Origin: Tetraselmis striata
Lineage: Eukaryota; Chlorophyta; Chlorodendrophyceae; Chlorodendrales; Chlorodendraceae
DNA: 64,000 nt
Reading direction: 5' to 3'
NCBI GenBank assembly: GCA_006384855.1
Contig: VCJN01002248.1
Coordinates: forward strand, 1 to 64,000
Numbering within the stretch: the first letter of the stretch is position 1; each line of letters opens with the position of its first letter. This document shows positions 34,533 through 45,974 of this stretch, piece by piece. Position numbers and translations under genes: made by a program. The notes under the pieces are model-generated. The model did no database searches and was not told where the DNA came from. It was given only the letters and a program-made list of their open reading frames with translations.

Positions 34533-36846
34533 TCACGGCTTGCCTGCCAGCGTCGCTAGCAGATTATCGATCAGCACCTGGATGGCGGCCTTGGCCTCGC
34601 CGCCCGACGCCTCGTGGATGCTCTGCCCCTTGTCGCAGGCAGCCGCGAGGCCGGGGTCCAGCGGGATGGCGCCCAGGTACGGCACCTCCATCGACTTGCA
34701 CATCGCGCGCACCGCGCCGCCGCCCGCCCCGGCCGGCAGCACCTCCGTGGCCGCCAGCAGCTGCGCGCCCAGCCCCGGCATGGCGGCCTCGATCGCGGCC
34801 ATCACGCGCTCCGTCACGTCCTTCGCGGCCGCGGCGCCGTCCGGCCGGTGCGAGAAGCGCATCTTCTGCAGCGGCGTCCGCAGCTCGCTCATGTTCTCCA
34901 CCACCCCCAGCACCGGCAGCCCCACCTGCGCCCCACACCCACCGCTTGCTCTCTCAGTGTGCTCTCCTCACTCGGCGGGCCCAGACCTTGAAATGGGCAG
35001 CCCTTCCCGACAGTCCTGTCTGGCGCCATAGAGCCCACCCGTGGCCAGGAGCGGTGTGGGAATGCAGCAAGCTCCTCTATGGGTGCCAATGGGGCCGCAA
35101 GAAAATGCGTGCTCCTGGTGATCTTGGGTCTTGTACTGATTGTCGTGTTACTCTGCGCATGTTTGGATGGAAAAAACTGTTTCCACCCAAAAGGACTTTC
35201 TGCCTGGTAAATTTCCCCGCACCCTCGCGGCACCCGTCCCATGGAATCGATGCCCATCAGCATGAATACCGCATTATGGCAGCACGGCGTCGTCAGCAAT
35301 TGCATAAAACACTCGTACTCCAATGCCGAGCAAGTCACGGATTGGTGGGCCCGGCCTTTGTGCTTACAATGGTTCAAAATACGCTTCACCCGAGTGCAGT
35401 ACCACGACTTTGGGATTAAATCTAATTGTATATATAGTTGCATAATTCATTGTGCATCTGCTCTGTTCCATCCCACAAACACACACTGTCCAGCATGCTC
35501 TCCGGGAGGATGACAAGTGCAGCAGCTTCGGGGCATGCATGACATTCTGCATCATTCATCGGGAAGCGCAAACGAGGAAGCGGGGGATGGGAGGGCGTTG
35601 GAGGGGGTTTGGGAAGGGGGGGGGGGGGGGGGCGCGCCTTCTTGCAGAAGTTGATTTCCTTGCGGACGTCGATGATGGACACCTGCTGCGGCGTGGTCAC
35701 AATGATGGCCCCGTCCGGGTTGGTGGCCTTCAGGTACTGCGCGATGGAGATGTGCTCGTCCGAGGTGCCGGGCGGCGTGTCCACCACCAGGAAGTCCTGG
35801 TGCCCCCAGTCCACGTCCCGCAGGAACTGCTTCACGAGGCCTGCTCCGCGCACGCAGAGGGGCAGACGGGGCGGTGGGCCCCGGGGGGAGGATGTCAGCG
35901 ACGTGGAGCAGGCCGGGGGTGCATGGTCCCTGCTTGGGGGCGGGACATGAGCACTAATCAAAGCAGGCAGGCAGGCGGCGGCGGGGCGTACCGTTCTTGC
36001 GCGGGCCTCGCCAGATGACGGGGTCGTCCGCATCGCCGAGCATGAAGGCGATGGACATGACGCCCAGGTTCTCCTCCACGTAGACGGGGCTCCAGCCCGA
36101 ATTGGACTGGTGGATCTCCTCGCCCTCCAAGCCCATCATCTTGGGGATGGATGGCCCGCAGATGTCGATGTCCAGGAGCCCCACCTGCGGCCAGCCCAGC
36201 GGGGTCAGATTGGCCCTGCTGGCTTGCTGCCGGTTGGGAGAGGTAGACAGCAAACGTCTGCTTGGAACCGCTGGAATGGGAAAGTATATGATAGGACGGA
36301 GCGTGCTGGCAAGGATGGCGCAGCGGGCAAGTCGCTGGGGGGCGCCTAGGGAGTAGCCCAGGGCGCTGCGCCACTGCCCGCGGGGCCATGCACCTCCTTG
36401 AAGCGCGCCGCCAGGCCGAAGGAGAGCTGCGCGGAGAAGGTGGACTTGCCGACGCCGCCCTTACCGGACAGCACGAGAATCTGCGCCGGTGGGGGCGGGG
36501 GGCGCAGTGTCAGCGTTGTCGGCGCGCGGGCCGACGACCCGGCAGGACGCAGGGCGCCTGCACGTGAAAGTCACGGCTGTTTCCGCGTGGGGGGAGTGGG
36601 GGGCTGCATGCGTAGCGCAGCACGCCGGGCGTGGGGGCTGCTCACCTTGTGCTTGACGTTTTCCAGGCGCTTGGTGATGAGCGGGATGTCCGGGTCCTGG
36701 CTCACAGGCTTGGCAGCGCCGGTGGAGCATACGCTCTGATTGGGGCAGCCGTTGCAGGCGGACGCCTTGCCCGCATTCTCGCCGCCCGTGCCAGGGCAGC
36801 TCTCTGGCGGTGGCGCCACTAAGCCGGTGGGCTCTCCCGTCGCCAT
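34533..36846 (-). CDS. NBP35: NBP35 / NUBP1 cytosolic Fe-S cluster scaffold ATPase, plant type
   Basis: Five exons join in phase to 358 residues: 36846-36646, 36480-36394, 36184-35992, 35840-35638 and 34925-34533. The protein assembles and hands on 4Fe-4S clusters in the cytosol. The N-terminus has the diagnostic spacing C-X13-C-X2-C-X5-C (Cys in PESCPG, ACNGCPN and SVCSTG). The deviant Walker A is [10 protein letters not shown], followed by [10 protein letters not shown], the signature [15 protein letters not shown] and TTPQQVS. After ENMS the sequence reads [11 protein letters not shown], so the C-terminal CPxC found in yeast and animals is absent, as in land-plant NBP35. The fourth intron starts with GC (AAG followed by GCGCGC at 35637) and then runs straight into a C-tract; no in-phase GT exists there. 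The start at 36846 is the only ATG before the Cys motif. Confidence 0.93.
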
Positions 36847-37267
36847 GCTGCGCGTCGTCGAGAGGGGCGACCTAAGGGGTGGGCGATCTGTCGAGAGCGG
36901 GGGGCGGAGGGGTGACGTATACCACGGCGCGCCCGAGTAGCGCTGGCTGTGTCAAGCGGTCCTCGTCTCACACACAGACCTGGACCGGATGGCCGAATTG
37001 TCGCTTGAAGCGAAGTACTCGTGGGCGAGCGGTAGCGACGAGATGCTGTTGCAGTGACGACTGCAGTGGACGCCTGTGGGTTGCTCCGCTTAGCTTCGTG
37101 CAGTCCGCCCATCTGCCCAGATCGTATGTCATTCGTTTATACAGGGACGATAGCGTCTCTGTATCAGGTGGGGGATGCAGTATACCTGTACAGATTAGCT
37201 GCCACCCCTGCCAGATCATCGGTCGACGACGCCGAGGAATAATGCTGCTGCGTGTTTGTCGCGTCGA

Positions 37268-37669
37268 ACTTTTTGGTTACAGGGAGAGCGTCCGGAGAAT
37301 GCACGCAAAGTACTGTTTGTCGCGTCGCCCGACGACACGTAGGCGTACCAGTACAAATTAAACTTCATTGTATATTGTACATATATATGTGATTGTTCAA
37401 TACATGTAGTCGCTACTTTAAAACTTCGCCCCTTCGCCCCTTCGGATTTTAAAATATTCTGGCCGAGGTTCTAAGGGAGGTCGTCTAGCGATCTCGCTAC
37501 TATCCGGGCTGGATGACTGTCTATGACTGTCTATGACTGTCCCTGTGACCAAAAAGAGATTAATGACGACTGTCTAGGCTGGCGGGTTAGTTCTGCTTAA
37601 ATGTAGGTTTTTTCCTTCCCCAGTACTTTGCGTCCATTCTCTTGACGCTCTCCCTGCAACCAAAAAGTA
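37268..37669. repeat. Inverted-repeat pair (48-bp arms, ~400 bp apart), MITE-like
   Basis: The left arm 37268-37315 (AACTTTTTGGTTACAGGGAG through GCAAAGTACTG) is the reverse complement, with a few differences, of the right arm 37621-37669 (CAGTACTTTGCGTCCATTCT through CAAAAAGTAACTG). Further single copies of the arm lie at 12301-12349 and 49978-50011. The layout fits a small non-autonomous DNA transposon. I could not identify a target-site duplication with confidence. Confidence 0.5.
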
Positions 37670-37917
37670 ACTGTCTATGGCGGTCATCCTTACAGCACCA
37701 GTACCAGTACAGTTTACTGCCCTTTTTGTCACTGCCTTTTTTGTACAGCAGTACAGGTACCTGTAGCCCCACGCGACAGCAGTGAATTCCAAGAATATGT
37801 CCTAAAACTGCTGATGTATTTCGGCAATATCGGCCCGGCGTGTCCCGGGTTTACCCGGTTGATGCATTAGCCCTTCGGGGTTCGAATGAGGCAATGGTCT
37901 GTGGGCTATGCCAGACC

Positions 37918-38198
37918 TACGACTGCAGTTGTTTTTTCGCCCCAGGGACAGGACTGGCACCAGTGAAACCCTTGCAGCGTCTCTACGACGGCCGTTTAGG
38001 CAGCAATCCGGTTACGGAAAGCCCTGGGTAGGCGACGCTCCGTTATAGTCATCAAGCAAATTGCCGAAGCATTTCGCAAGACTAATTAGAGGCCAGTGAC
38101 GGAATTTCCAACAATGTTGGATCACCGTCTAAAACACTGCCATAAAAATACCCGGCACTGACCACGAAAGGTCCGCCCTACCCGTACGACTGCAGTTG
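37918..38198 (-). mobile_element. 5'-truncated LINE 3' end with 14-bp target-site duplication
   Basis: The insert 37932-38184 is the minus-strand equivalent of the last 250 bases of the LINE at 48-49.2 kb; its A-rich 3' end (seen as TTTTTTCGCCCC) starts at 37932. It is bounded by the direct repeat TACGACTGCAGTTG at 37918-37931 and 38185-38198. It begins just at the end of the LINE reading frame, so it carries only 3' untranslated sequence. Confidence 0.88.
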
Positions 38199-38469
38199 GC
38201 GCACGAGGTCAAGTGCTGGGGCGGCTTCGGCCGATGTCCCGGGGCGAACTTTACTTTATGTCCTAAAACAAATCCACCGCAATAAAAGCAGTTGCGCTAC
38301 AGGTCGCAACTACCCGTACCGCCTGTGGCAGCACCTCATCGTGCCGCCTGTGTTGGATAAATGCGGTGCACAAAGCCGCCGCCGCGTGATGACGCGGCGG
38401 GGTAATCTGGCGGAACTGTGGCGCGGGGTAGTGCGCTTCTTGCTGCTTGCCGCTCTTCGGGGATTTAGC

Positions 38470-39705
38470 ATGTTGCCGCGGGTGGCTGGGCGGCTGCAGC
38501 GGAGCCTGTGGCCGCCGCTTCTGGCCGACCGCTCCGGCTCGCGCGTCGCTCCTCGCCTCCGCTGTCCTCCGCTCAACGGCCGGCCCCTGCTCTGCCGGTG
38601 CTCACAGGGGCTGGCCGGGCTCATGCGCGACCCGCTTGGTCTGCAGCGTAAGCGAGCCGCCTCTAGCGCGGCAGCAGCTGCGGCCGTCGAGGCGGGCACT
38701 GGCGCCTGGCTGGTGGTGGGGCTGGGCAACCCGGGCGGCGCCTATGACGGCACCCGCCACAACGTGGGCTTCGCGCTGGTGGACAGCCTGGCGGAGACGG
38801 CAGGCATCCCGCTGGACGCAAAGCCGCGGAAGCTCAAGGCCGTGCTGGGCGTTGGCGAGCTGAGCGGAGCCAGGGTGGTGCTGGCCAAGCCCACCACCTT
38901 CATGAACCTCAGCGGGGACGCAGTGCAGGCAGTGGGCGCCTACTACCAGGTGCGTAGGTGCGCTGGTGGCGGGCAGCCCGCTGGCGTATGCCATGGCAGA
39001 AGACTTGTGCAGTGATGTAAGACTTACGACCTATCCCTCCATTACCCTCATCCTCCGGCGGCATGTTCGCCGAACAGATCCCAATGAGCCGAACCATCGT
39101 GCTGCATGACGACCTGGACCTTTCGCTGGGCAAGCTGCGTCTCAGGCAGAAAGGTTCCCACGGCGGACACAACGGCCTGCGCAGCATCATCCAGCGCAAC
39201 CGGGGCTGCGCCAAGTTTGCGCGCCTCAAGATCGGTGCGCATCCGCATACGGGTGTGCCTCGTGAAAGCATATAAGCAACCATTGACTGCTGCTGGATCT
39301 AACCCCCCTCTTCACCCCCCCTTCACCCCCTTCACCCCATCCTTCCTTTGCTTCTCCGCAGGTATCGGCAGGCCAGCCCACCCCGACATGTCCATCTCCG
39401 CTTATGTGCTGGGGGTACGCTTAGAGAGAGCCAGCATGACACCCCTCATGCCTCCTCGTGCATTTACTTCTGTGCTTCGATTACTCGCGTGCACAGAAGT
39501 GGATGGTATTGGCAGATGAAAGTTCCGATTCATGCATTTGAACTGAAAAATTCCTGATGCTGGACGCATGCGAACTGGCGGCATGCAGAGGTTTGATGCA
39601 GCGGAGAAGGCGGAGATTGATCATGCCCTGGAGGAGGGGGCGGCCGTGGTGCAGTCGGTGGTCAAGCTCGGCTTGGACAAGGCGATGTCGGGCCAGCGCA
39701 TCTAA
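38470..39705 (+). CDS. PTH: Peptidyl-tRNA hydrolase (bacterial Pth type), probably organellar
   Basis: Four exons join in phase to 268 residues: 38470-38949, 39078-39234, 39362-39414 and 39589-39705. The enzyme frees tRNA from stalled peptidyl-tRNA. Family blocks are VVGLGNPGGAYDGTRHNVGF with the catalytic His and the Asn of the active site, KPTTFMNLSG, VLHDDLDLSLGKLRLR with the catalytic Asp, GSHGGHNGLRSII, and after the third splice RPAHPDMSISAYVLG. The ending is EEGAAVVQSVVKLGLDKAMSG. About 75 residues precede the domain and begin MLPRVAGRLQRSLW, rich in Arg and Leu and poor in acids, so targeting to chloroplast or mitochondrion is likely. The ATG at 38470 is preferred to one further upstream (38389) because of this presequence. 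Confidence 0.92.
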
Positions 39706-40538
39706 GCGGCGCCGCGCCTGGAGCCCTCCTCCTGCTCCTCGAGCGACAAGTGTCCGCATGCAGCCATGTGCTCAGGGATAGCAGCTGCGCCCCGAGGAGA
39801 AGGATGCCGTCCAGGTGGCACCCCCCACCCCCCTCCCCCCCCCCGGGGGGTTCCAGGGCTCCATGGATATCGCCAACTCCATGGGGTGGGGCGCCTGCAC
39901 AGCCACCCGCCCCCCCCCCCGCCCGCTGGCTTCTGCAATGGGTGGGCATGCAATGGCTGCGCTATGATGGCACGCTTATTGCGCGGTGATGGCATCCGCG
40001 CAAGGGGAGCTGCGCCTCGTCTGCGCGCGTGTGTGCAGCACCCACCTCGGCGGCAATGCCGCATCGCCGTTGCGCTTCTTGTGGAGCAGATAACAGATGA
40101 GAAAGCGACCAGCGAGCCAATATATACCGCAACGTAGCTGCCTAGCAACTCGGCGCTTTTTGTTACCTTATTCAGTAATTAACTGCCCGAAACCTTGTAA
40201 GCAAGCAAGCTCCATTTCGCCGCTGGTTACGAGCGCTTACCGACCTTTAAGCCTCATCACATTGCATGGTTGGATGCGGCGGAGGGGGCGGAGGTACCCC
40301 CCGCGCATGAGGGGGGCGCAGGCATGGAGACGCTTGCGGTCGAGCTGGGCACCTGGTGCGCGGCGTTGGGCTGACGCTTGAGAGCGGCGCATGGCAGTCA
40401 GACAGCTGTCCCACGGACACGGGTGGGGCCGTGGCAATTACACGCGCCCCATGGTTTTGGGAGCTGCTCGTGCGGCATTCCTGGCCGCGTCACCCCTGAC
40501 AGTGGCGCAAACGCACCCAGAAAGGGAGGCGTGGGCTC
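39706..40538. other. Intergenic between convergent genes, nothing seen
   Basis: This is the 3' space of peptidyl-tRNA hydrolase and of the helicase. It is GC-rich with short C- and G-runs (about 39835-39850, 39909-39921). ORFs on both strands are short and repetitive and show no family features. Confidence 0.5.
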
Positions 40539-43280
40539 TCAGGCTCGCTTGCGCCGCTTGCCACCGCCGCCCTGCTTGTCCGACGTCTGCTCCTCAGCCA
40601 GCTTCATGGCCGCTGCCCGCTTGGCAGAGTACACCTGTGCGGGTATCCACAGCGCAACCGGCCGACTCAGCGCAGCATCACTGTGCAGCCGCTAGCCGCA
40701 CACCACGTTGAGGCTTAATGCGGCGGAGGAACCCCCCCCCCCCCCCCCCCTCCCCCCCCGCCCTTTCCAGCAGTGTGTAAATTCTCGTCAGTACTACCTA
40801 CGTCTTTGAGTGCTGTTATTACTGATTCTTATGGACTGGTTTCCAATTAACGTGAATAATGAACAATGAAACACATTGTAAATGTATGATATATAAATTA
40901 ATAGCATATATATCCCGGGGGGCACGCGCCTTGGTGATGCCCTTGAGGACCTCGTCCTCTGGCAGCTCGTACTTTTCCAATTTGGCGTCAATCAGCCCCT
41001 CGATCTTGTGCACCAGCTCCACGTCGTACTGCGTCACGAGGGAGAGGCACCACCCGGAGCGCCCCGCGCGCGCCGTTCGCCCCACCTGCCGCCCGAGCGG
41101 TCGGACTTTAGCGCAGGACAGCAGAAACAGAGCGCAGCGAGGTCGGCCCGCCCACCCGGCGCTGGTGGTATCGCCCTGCCATGCGCTCACCCGGTGGACG
41201 TAGTCCCGCGCCAGCATGGGGAGGTCGAAGTTGATGACTAGGTCCACGGTGGGAATGTCCAGCCCACGTGACGCGACGTCCGTGGCGAGCAGCGTGGCGC
41301 AGACACCCGACTTGAAGGCCTCCAGCGCCGAGAGACGCTCGCGCTGCGGCTTGCCGCTGTGTAGTGACACCGCGGGCACCTCCAGCTCCCGCAGCAGCTC
41401 CTGCCGGATGGGTGGGGGAGGAGGGGGGGGGGGGGGGGAGGGACACCGGGCGTTCGCACCCAGCTCAGCGTGAAGGTCGGGCCAGGGCGGCAGGGGTGCG
41501 GAGGCCGCCATGGCAGGCGCACCTGCAGCAGTTGGCAGGTCTTGATGGTGGAGGTGAAGATGATGCACGAGCGCACGCGCAGCTCCTCCAGCATGCCCAG
41601 CAGGTGCACCAGATACACCTCCTTCACCTTGGCGGGGAGGAACATGTACTCCTGCCGCAGCCTGGAGGGCGGAGCGGCGGGGCGGGTCCCGCAGGGGGCA
41701 GGTTTAGGGGCGTCAAAACCAGGGAACTGCGTGTCGATGTCCCACCCCGCATAGGTGCCAAGCAGCGGACAGAATCAAAAACGGATAAACCGAATATAAA
41801 GTCCCGTCTGGAGGGGCCTTGGACCACGGCGATGCGCGGTATGAAAGATGGATAATAACAGCGCTGTGGCGAACATCTGCTGAGCCTTGGTTAATTTCAC
41901 CATGTCCTCTTTGCATGCCGCTGAATCCACAATGCATGCTGCAAGTCAGCTGCCAAGGGCTGCAAGGTGCTCGTGACGTGTTCACAGGGTCATGATAGTG
42001 TGCTAGAGGGGTGTGCTAGAAGAAGATGGAGTGGGGGGGCAATGTGTGTGTGTGGGGGGGGGGGGGGGGGGGGGGGGGGCGGGGGCTCGCACTTGTCTGC
42101 CGTGCGTAGCCCGTCGTACGCTTCAAAGCGGAATGCGTCCTTCATGAGCTCGTCCGCCAGCACCAGCAGGCTCTTGGTCATAGTCGCGCTGAACAGCAGC
42201 GTCTGGCGCCCCGTTGACGGCAGCGTCTCCAGCACCAGCGCCAGCTCCGACTCAAAGCTCTGCTCCAGCAGCCGGTCCGCCTCGTCCAGCACCAGGAAGC
42301 GTGTGCGCCGGAAGGCGGCCTTGATGTCCTCGTCGCGCTCCAGCAGCGCCTGCACACGTCCGCCGGACAGGGCCGCTGTGAGGCGCTCACCCTGGCGCCG
42401 GGATCTGTGCCCCAGTCGTACCTGAACTCTGTCTGCACCCCCTCAAGCATGGCAATGCCCGGCCCTGCCGCACTCGCAGGCGCCCCGGCGTGGCGATGAC
42501 GACGTGAGGGCGCTGCGCCAGCGCCTTTGCCTGCTGCTGCATCTCAAGCCCGCCAATGATGACGCAGTCCTGCTGGGTGCGCAGGCGGGTGCAAGCACGT
42601 GCGCAGGTCAGCCCGCCGAGTTGACTGCCAAGCTGCGAGAGTGCCGCCGCAATCGGGAAAAAAAAACACTGACCTTGAGGTTCATGCCGGCGCCAAAGGC
42701 CCGGAACTGGTCCGCCAGCTGCATCGCAAGCTCCCTGCGGAGCGCGCGCGAGGAGGTGTGTGAGTGCCGCCGCTCAGATTGCCCGGAACTGTACCGCAGA
42801 GGCACGGCGTGCGCACGCGAATCACCTCGTCGGTGTGAGCACAAGCGCGAAGATGCCGTACGGCTCACGCGCCAGCTTCTGCAGTATCGGCAGTGCAAAC
42901 GCCGCGGTCTTGCCGCTGCCGGTCTGCGCGGTGCCCAGCACATCCCGGCCCGCCAGGATGCTGGGGATGCAGCCCCGCTGCACCTGCGTGGGGGCCGTCA
43001 TGCCCAGGCTGCGGACCACCGCCTGCAGCCACTCGCCGACGCCCAGCTCTTTGAAGCCGACTTCCGCATCGCCCTCGCTCGCCGCCGCGGGAATAGGCAC
43101 CTCCGGCCCCGCAAGCGACGCAACACTCTTGCTTTCTGCCTTGCCCCTGGATTTCCCGCTGGACTTGAAGGTCTGCACCGCCGTAGAAGAGAACAGCTGT
43201 ATGCCTGCATTCGCCTCGCCGTCGCCGTCGCCGCTCTGCGCCACCTCCGCTGCTTTACTCTTTTTCACCTTCCGCTTCAT
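40539..43280 (-). CDS. DBP8: DEAD-box RNA helicase, DBP8/DDX49 type
   Basis: Eight exons join in phase to 489 residues: 43280-42826, 42734-42674, 42569-42474, 42349-42093, 41661-41523, 41400-41191, 41085-40930 and 40634-40539. It is an ATP-dependent RNA helicase; this subfamily acts in 40S ribosome assembly in the nucleolus. All motifs are present: [12 protein letters not shown] (I), LVLTPTREL (Ia), ATPGRL (Ib), VLDEADRLL (II), LLFSATM (III), [11 protein letters not shown] (IV), [14 protein letters not shown] (V) and [15 protein letters not shown] (VI). The wording [14 protein letters not shown] and the ending [15 protein letters not shown], followed by a Lys/Arg tail, point to DBP8/DDX49 and not to its RRP3/DDX47 sister. 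A basic stretch (MKRKVKKSK) opens the protein. The last intron apparently starts with GC (AAG then GCGCGT at 40929), the only option that keeps phase. Confidence 0.92.
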
Positions 43281-45974
43281 GCTGGCGCTTCACAACCGGC
43301 GCCCCCGCGGCAGCCGATGCGAGAAGTGGTTGGGGCAGGGAAATGCCGTGTGTTTAGGCGCAAGAGTTACCGATACTCTGCGGCAGAGTTGTTTGCTCGG
43401 ATTGCGACCGGCGCGCGCAGCAATGGTGTCTCCGTGTGCTGCTGCCGCGCCGCCTTTTTTGCCGCGGGCCGTCGGAATCGTCGACCAGATGACGGCGGTG
43501 GCGCCCGCAAGCCGTGTCGACCGCGCGCGGCGATTCCCCTCCCGCCCTCCTCCCCTTCCGCGCGCCCGCCCCCGCCCCTGCCTGCAGGGCGTAGTACTTT
43601 GCCTTCGCGCGACCCTACGTACCCCGTGTAAAAACCCATCACTGCGCGGCGGCGGCGGCGCGATGACGACGACGGCGCGCTGCTGCATAAATATATCTGC
43701 TTACGCGTGTGCTCACATGAATATGTGGTACATAATAATAAGGCGAGTACCAGTGGGTACTAGCGCTAGATGTGTACACATATACATGTGTTGTACACAT
43801 ATGTAATGTTTTTTTTAAATACATAGCGCTACATATTAAGGCAGTTCGGAGGTCAGGGTAAATAGCACACATTTTAATCCCTCTACACATACCTTGACCA
43901 CGAATGCCGTTTCTCCAAGTACCGTACTCTGCAGAGAAGCTGGATGTGACGCTCCGTCTACTGTGATTGCCGCTGTCATCATCTGCCGGTCATCATCAAC
44001 ACTCAACAGCTGCATTAAGCCGTGGTGCTGCGCTGTGTGGCAACGTGGCGTGGACATGTTTTTACAAGAGGCAGCGCTAAAACACCTTCACATTACAACT
44101 GTCTGTTGGACTGCGTACGTGGGCCTGAGGGCGCTGAATGTGTGTCGTAAACGCTTATACTTTAGCTCGCTTAAAACCGCCCCATTTCTCCCCTGCAGCA
44201 GCCTCGTGCGCAAACACTGCATTAGATGACAAAGCTACCTGTAGGGAACATCAGGCTTGGTGGTGTATGCAGCTATCCGACAGACACGCAGCCTCGGCGG
44301 CCAATATGTATTGAGGCTCTGTCACATGGCTGAATAATGCACGCCGCAATACATTCCGAAGCTTTGTTTTATCTCCTCGAATCCGTTTGGCCGCCGCATG
44401 AAGTATCGGATGTGTGCATCATTTACACAAAGGTGTTCAAGTATGAATATTCCAGCATCCCAATAGCCTTCCAGTGCTGCCAAACTTGAGCATGTCAACC
44501 AGCGCAGTAGGGGTGGCCCCAGCCCCCATTCCTTTCCATCACCAATGTGTGCACAGTAATGCCTTGTATGGACGGGTGATCCCCAGTGCTGAAGGGCAGA
44601 CTATTTCTTTTCACTCGAACAGATTCGGTAGGGAGCCATGGGGGAACACTGGCACAGCATGATTATTTGGAAGGACACAATATCATATCCTATCACTCGA
44701 TGGTGAGCAGAGTAATGGGCCTCCTGAAGTTTTTCTTGTCGCAGCAAGATTGAAAAGGAGTAGCAGCAGCTTGAATGCCGCATGTAATCGGCGGGAGGGG
44801 GGGGGGGGGGGGGGAGGGGGGGTGAACCAGTGGCGGGGCAGCCTCTGCCACTCTAACTCATACCAAGCAGGCGTAATGCGGCAGAAATTATATATTCTGT
44901 GGACTGGTTCCATGCTATGTACCCGTATAATGCTTGGCACTGCTTGAGTCTGCAAGTGTGTTATGCCTGGCTGAAATTCGACCATACGTGCACTCACCCC
45001 ATGGGGAAACGTAACCTCATTTTGGCCAGGACCAAGGACTCAGAACAGATGTACGCAGGCTGCAGTCCGTGTGCCAATCAGAGGCGGCGAGGTGTAGGCG
45101 GGATGTGACGAGTGGACAAAGGATTTCTGTTTTGGATACGTGCGTACTGAGCCTTGCGCGTGGGCTCAATGCTGCACAGTGCATCGATCATCCTGACATT
45201 TTGCTTACTTGCGCAGTGGTCATTCCAGAGGAAACTGAAATTCTGATGTCGCACATCACACTGATAACGTAATGTCACGACATAATGAAGCTCTCTAGTC
45301 CAAGAAATTGTGGACTCAGATACCTGGTCTGCTTCAGCCTCGTACCCCTTTCTGCCTTTCAGTGGATGACAAGACATCTTCCGGCAGAGCTAAGCAGCTT
45401 GGCTCACATTCTGCATGCCGTCGGCAAGCTCCTGGTGGAGCAGCTGCAAGCCGATCACAAAATGCAACACGCGTGTCGCAAAGCCGATCACAAATCGTAC
45501 GTCCATACCTCTACTTCCTCCGAAATTAGCTTGGAAATATGCTGGGACAGGTTGTCAGTATCCAGCCCATCTCGCCAATCCTACCTTGCCGATCTGGCCA
45601 TCACAATGCCACAAAGTGCATAAATGCCACCACCACCCCAACAATGCCGCACCAGAAATGTACGCTTCACCTGTGCACACTATGCACCCCTGCCCCGAGT
45701 TGCTCGCCGCCCGTAACGTCAACGCCACATCAACTACACTGCATTAAGGCACAGTGCCACACCATGCCGATACAAAAGCTGCCGGTAGATGGAGATTGTT
45801 ATATAAACATAACACAGCTGACTGAGGTACGGTTCCATCCTACTCCGTGGAGTCAGCTGTGGGACTGCATTTAATAAAGGATGTGTGATAATTTACAGCT
45901 AGTCCCTGGCTCGTGATTGGCATTCGTTCGTTATATTCATCAATATTGATCCGTAAATACAAGCCGGTGCTGAT
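43281..45974. other. Intergenic, 2.7 kb, no supported gene
   Basis: The region has near-even base composition compared with the genes around it. It has a G-run block at 44797-44821 and several scattered ORFs of 60-130 codons on both strands (for example 45285-45623, +), none with a family signature or a convincing exon chain. It may contain a small gene or non-coding transcript that I cannot see. Confidence 0.4.

Larger units (their letters stand above)
36847..38469. other. Intergenic between divergent NBP35 and peptidyl-tRNA hydrolase genes
   Basis: It holds a pair of inverted repeats (37268-37669) and a LINE insertion (37918-38198), both listed separately. A short microsatellite of GACTGTCTAT lies at about 37514-37545, and an AT-rich patch at about 37340-37460. 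No gene is supported; promoters of both flanking genes should lie at the two ends. Confidence 0.5.
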
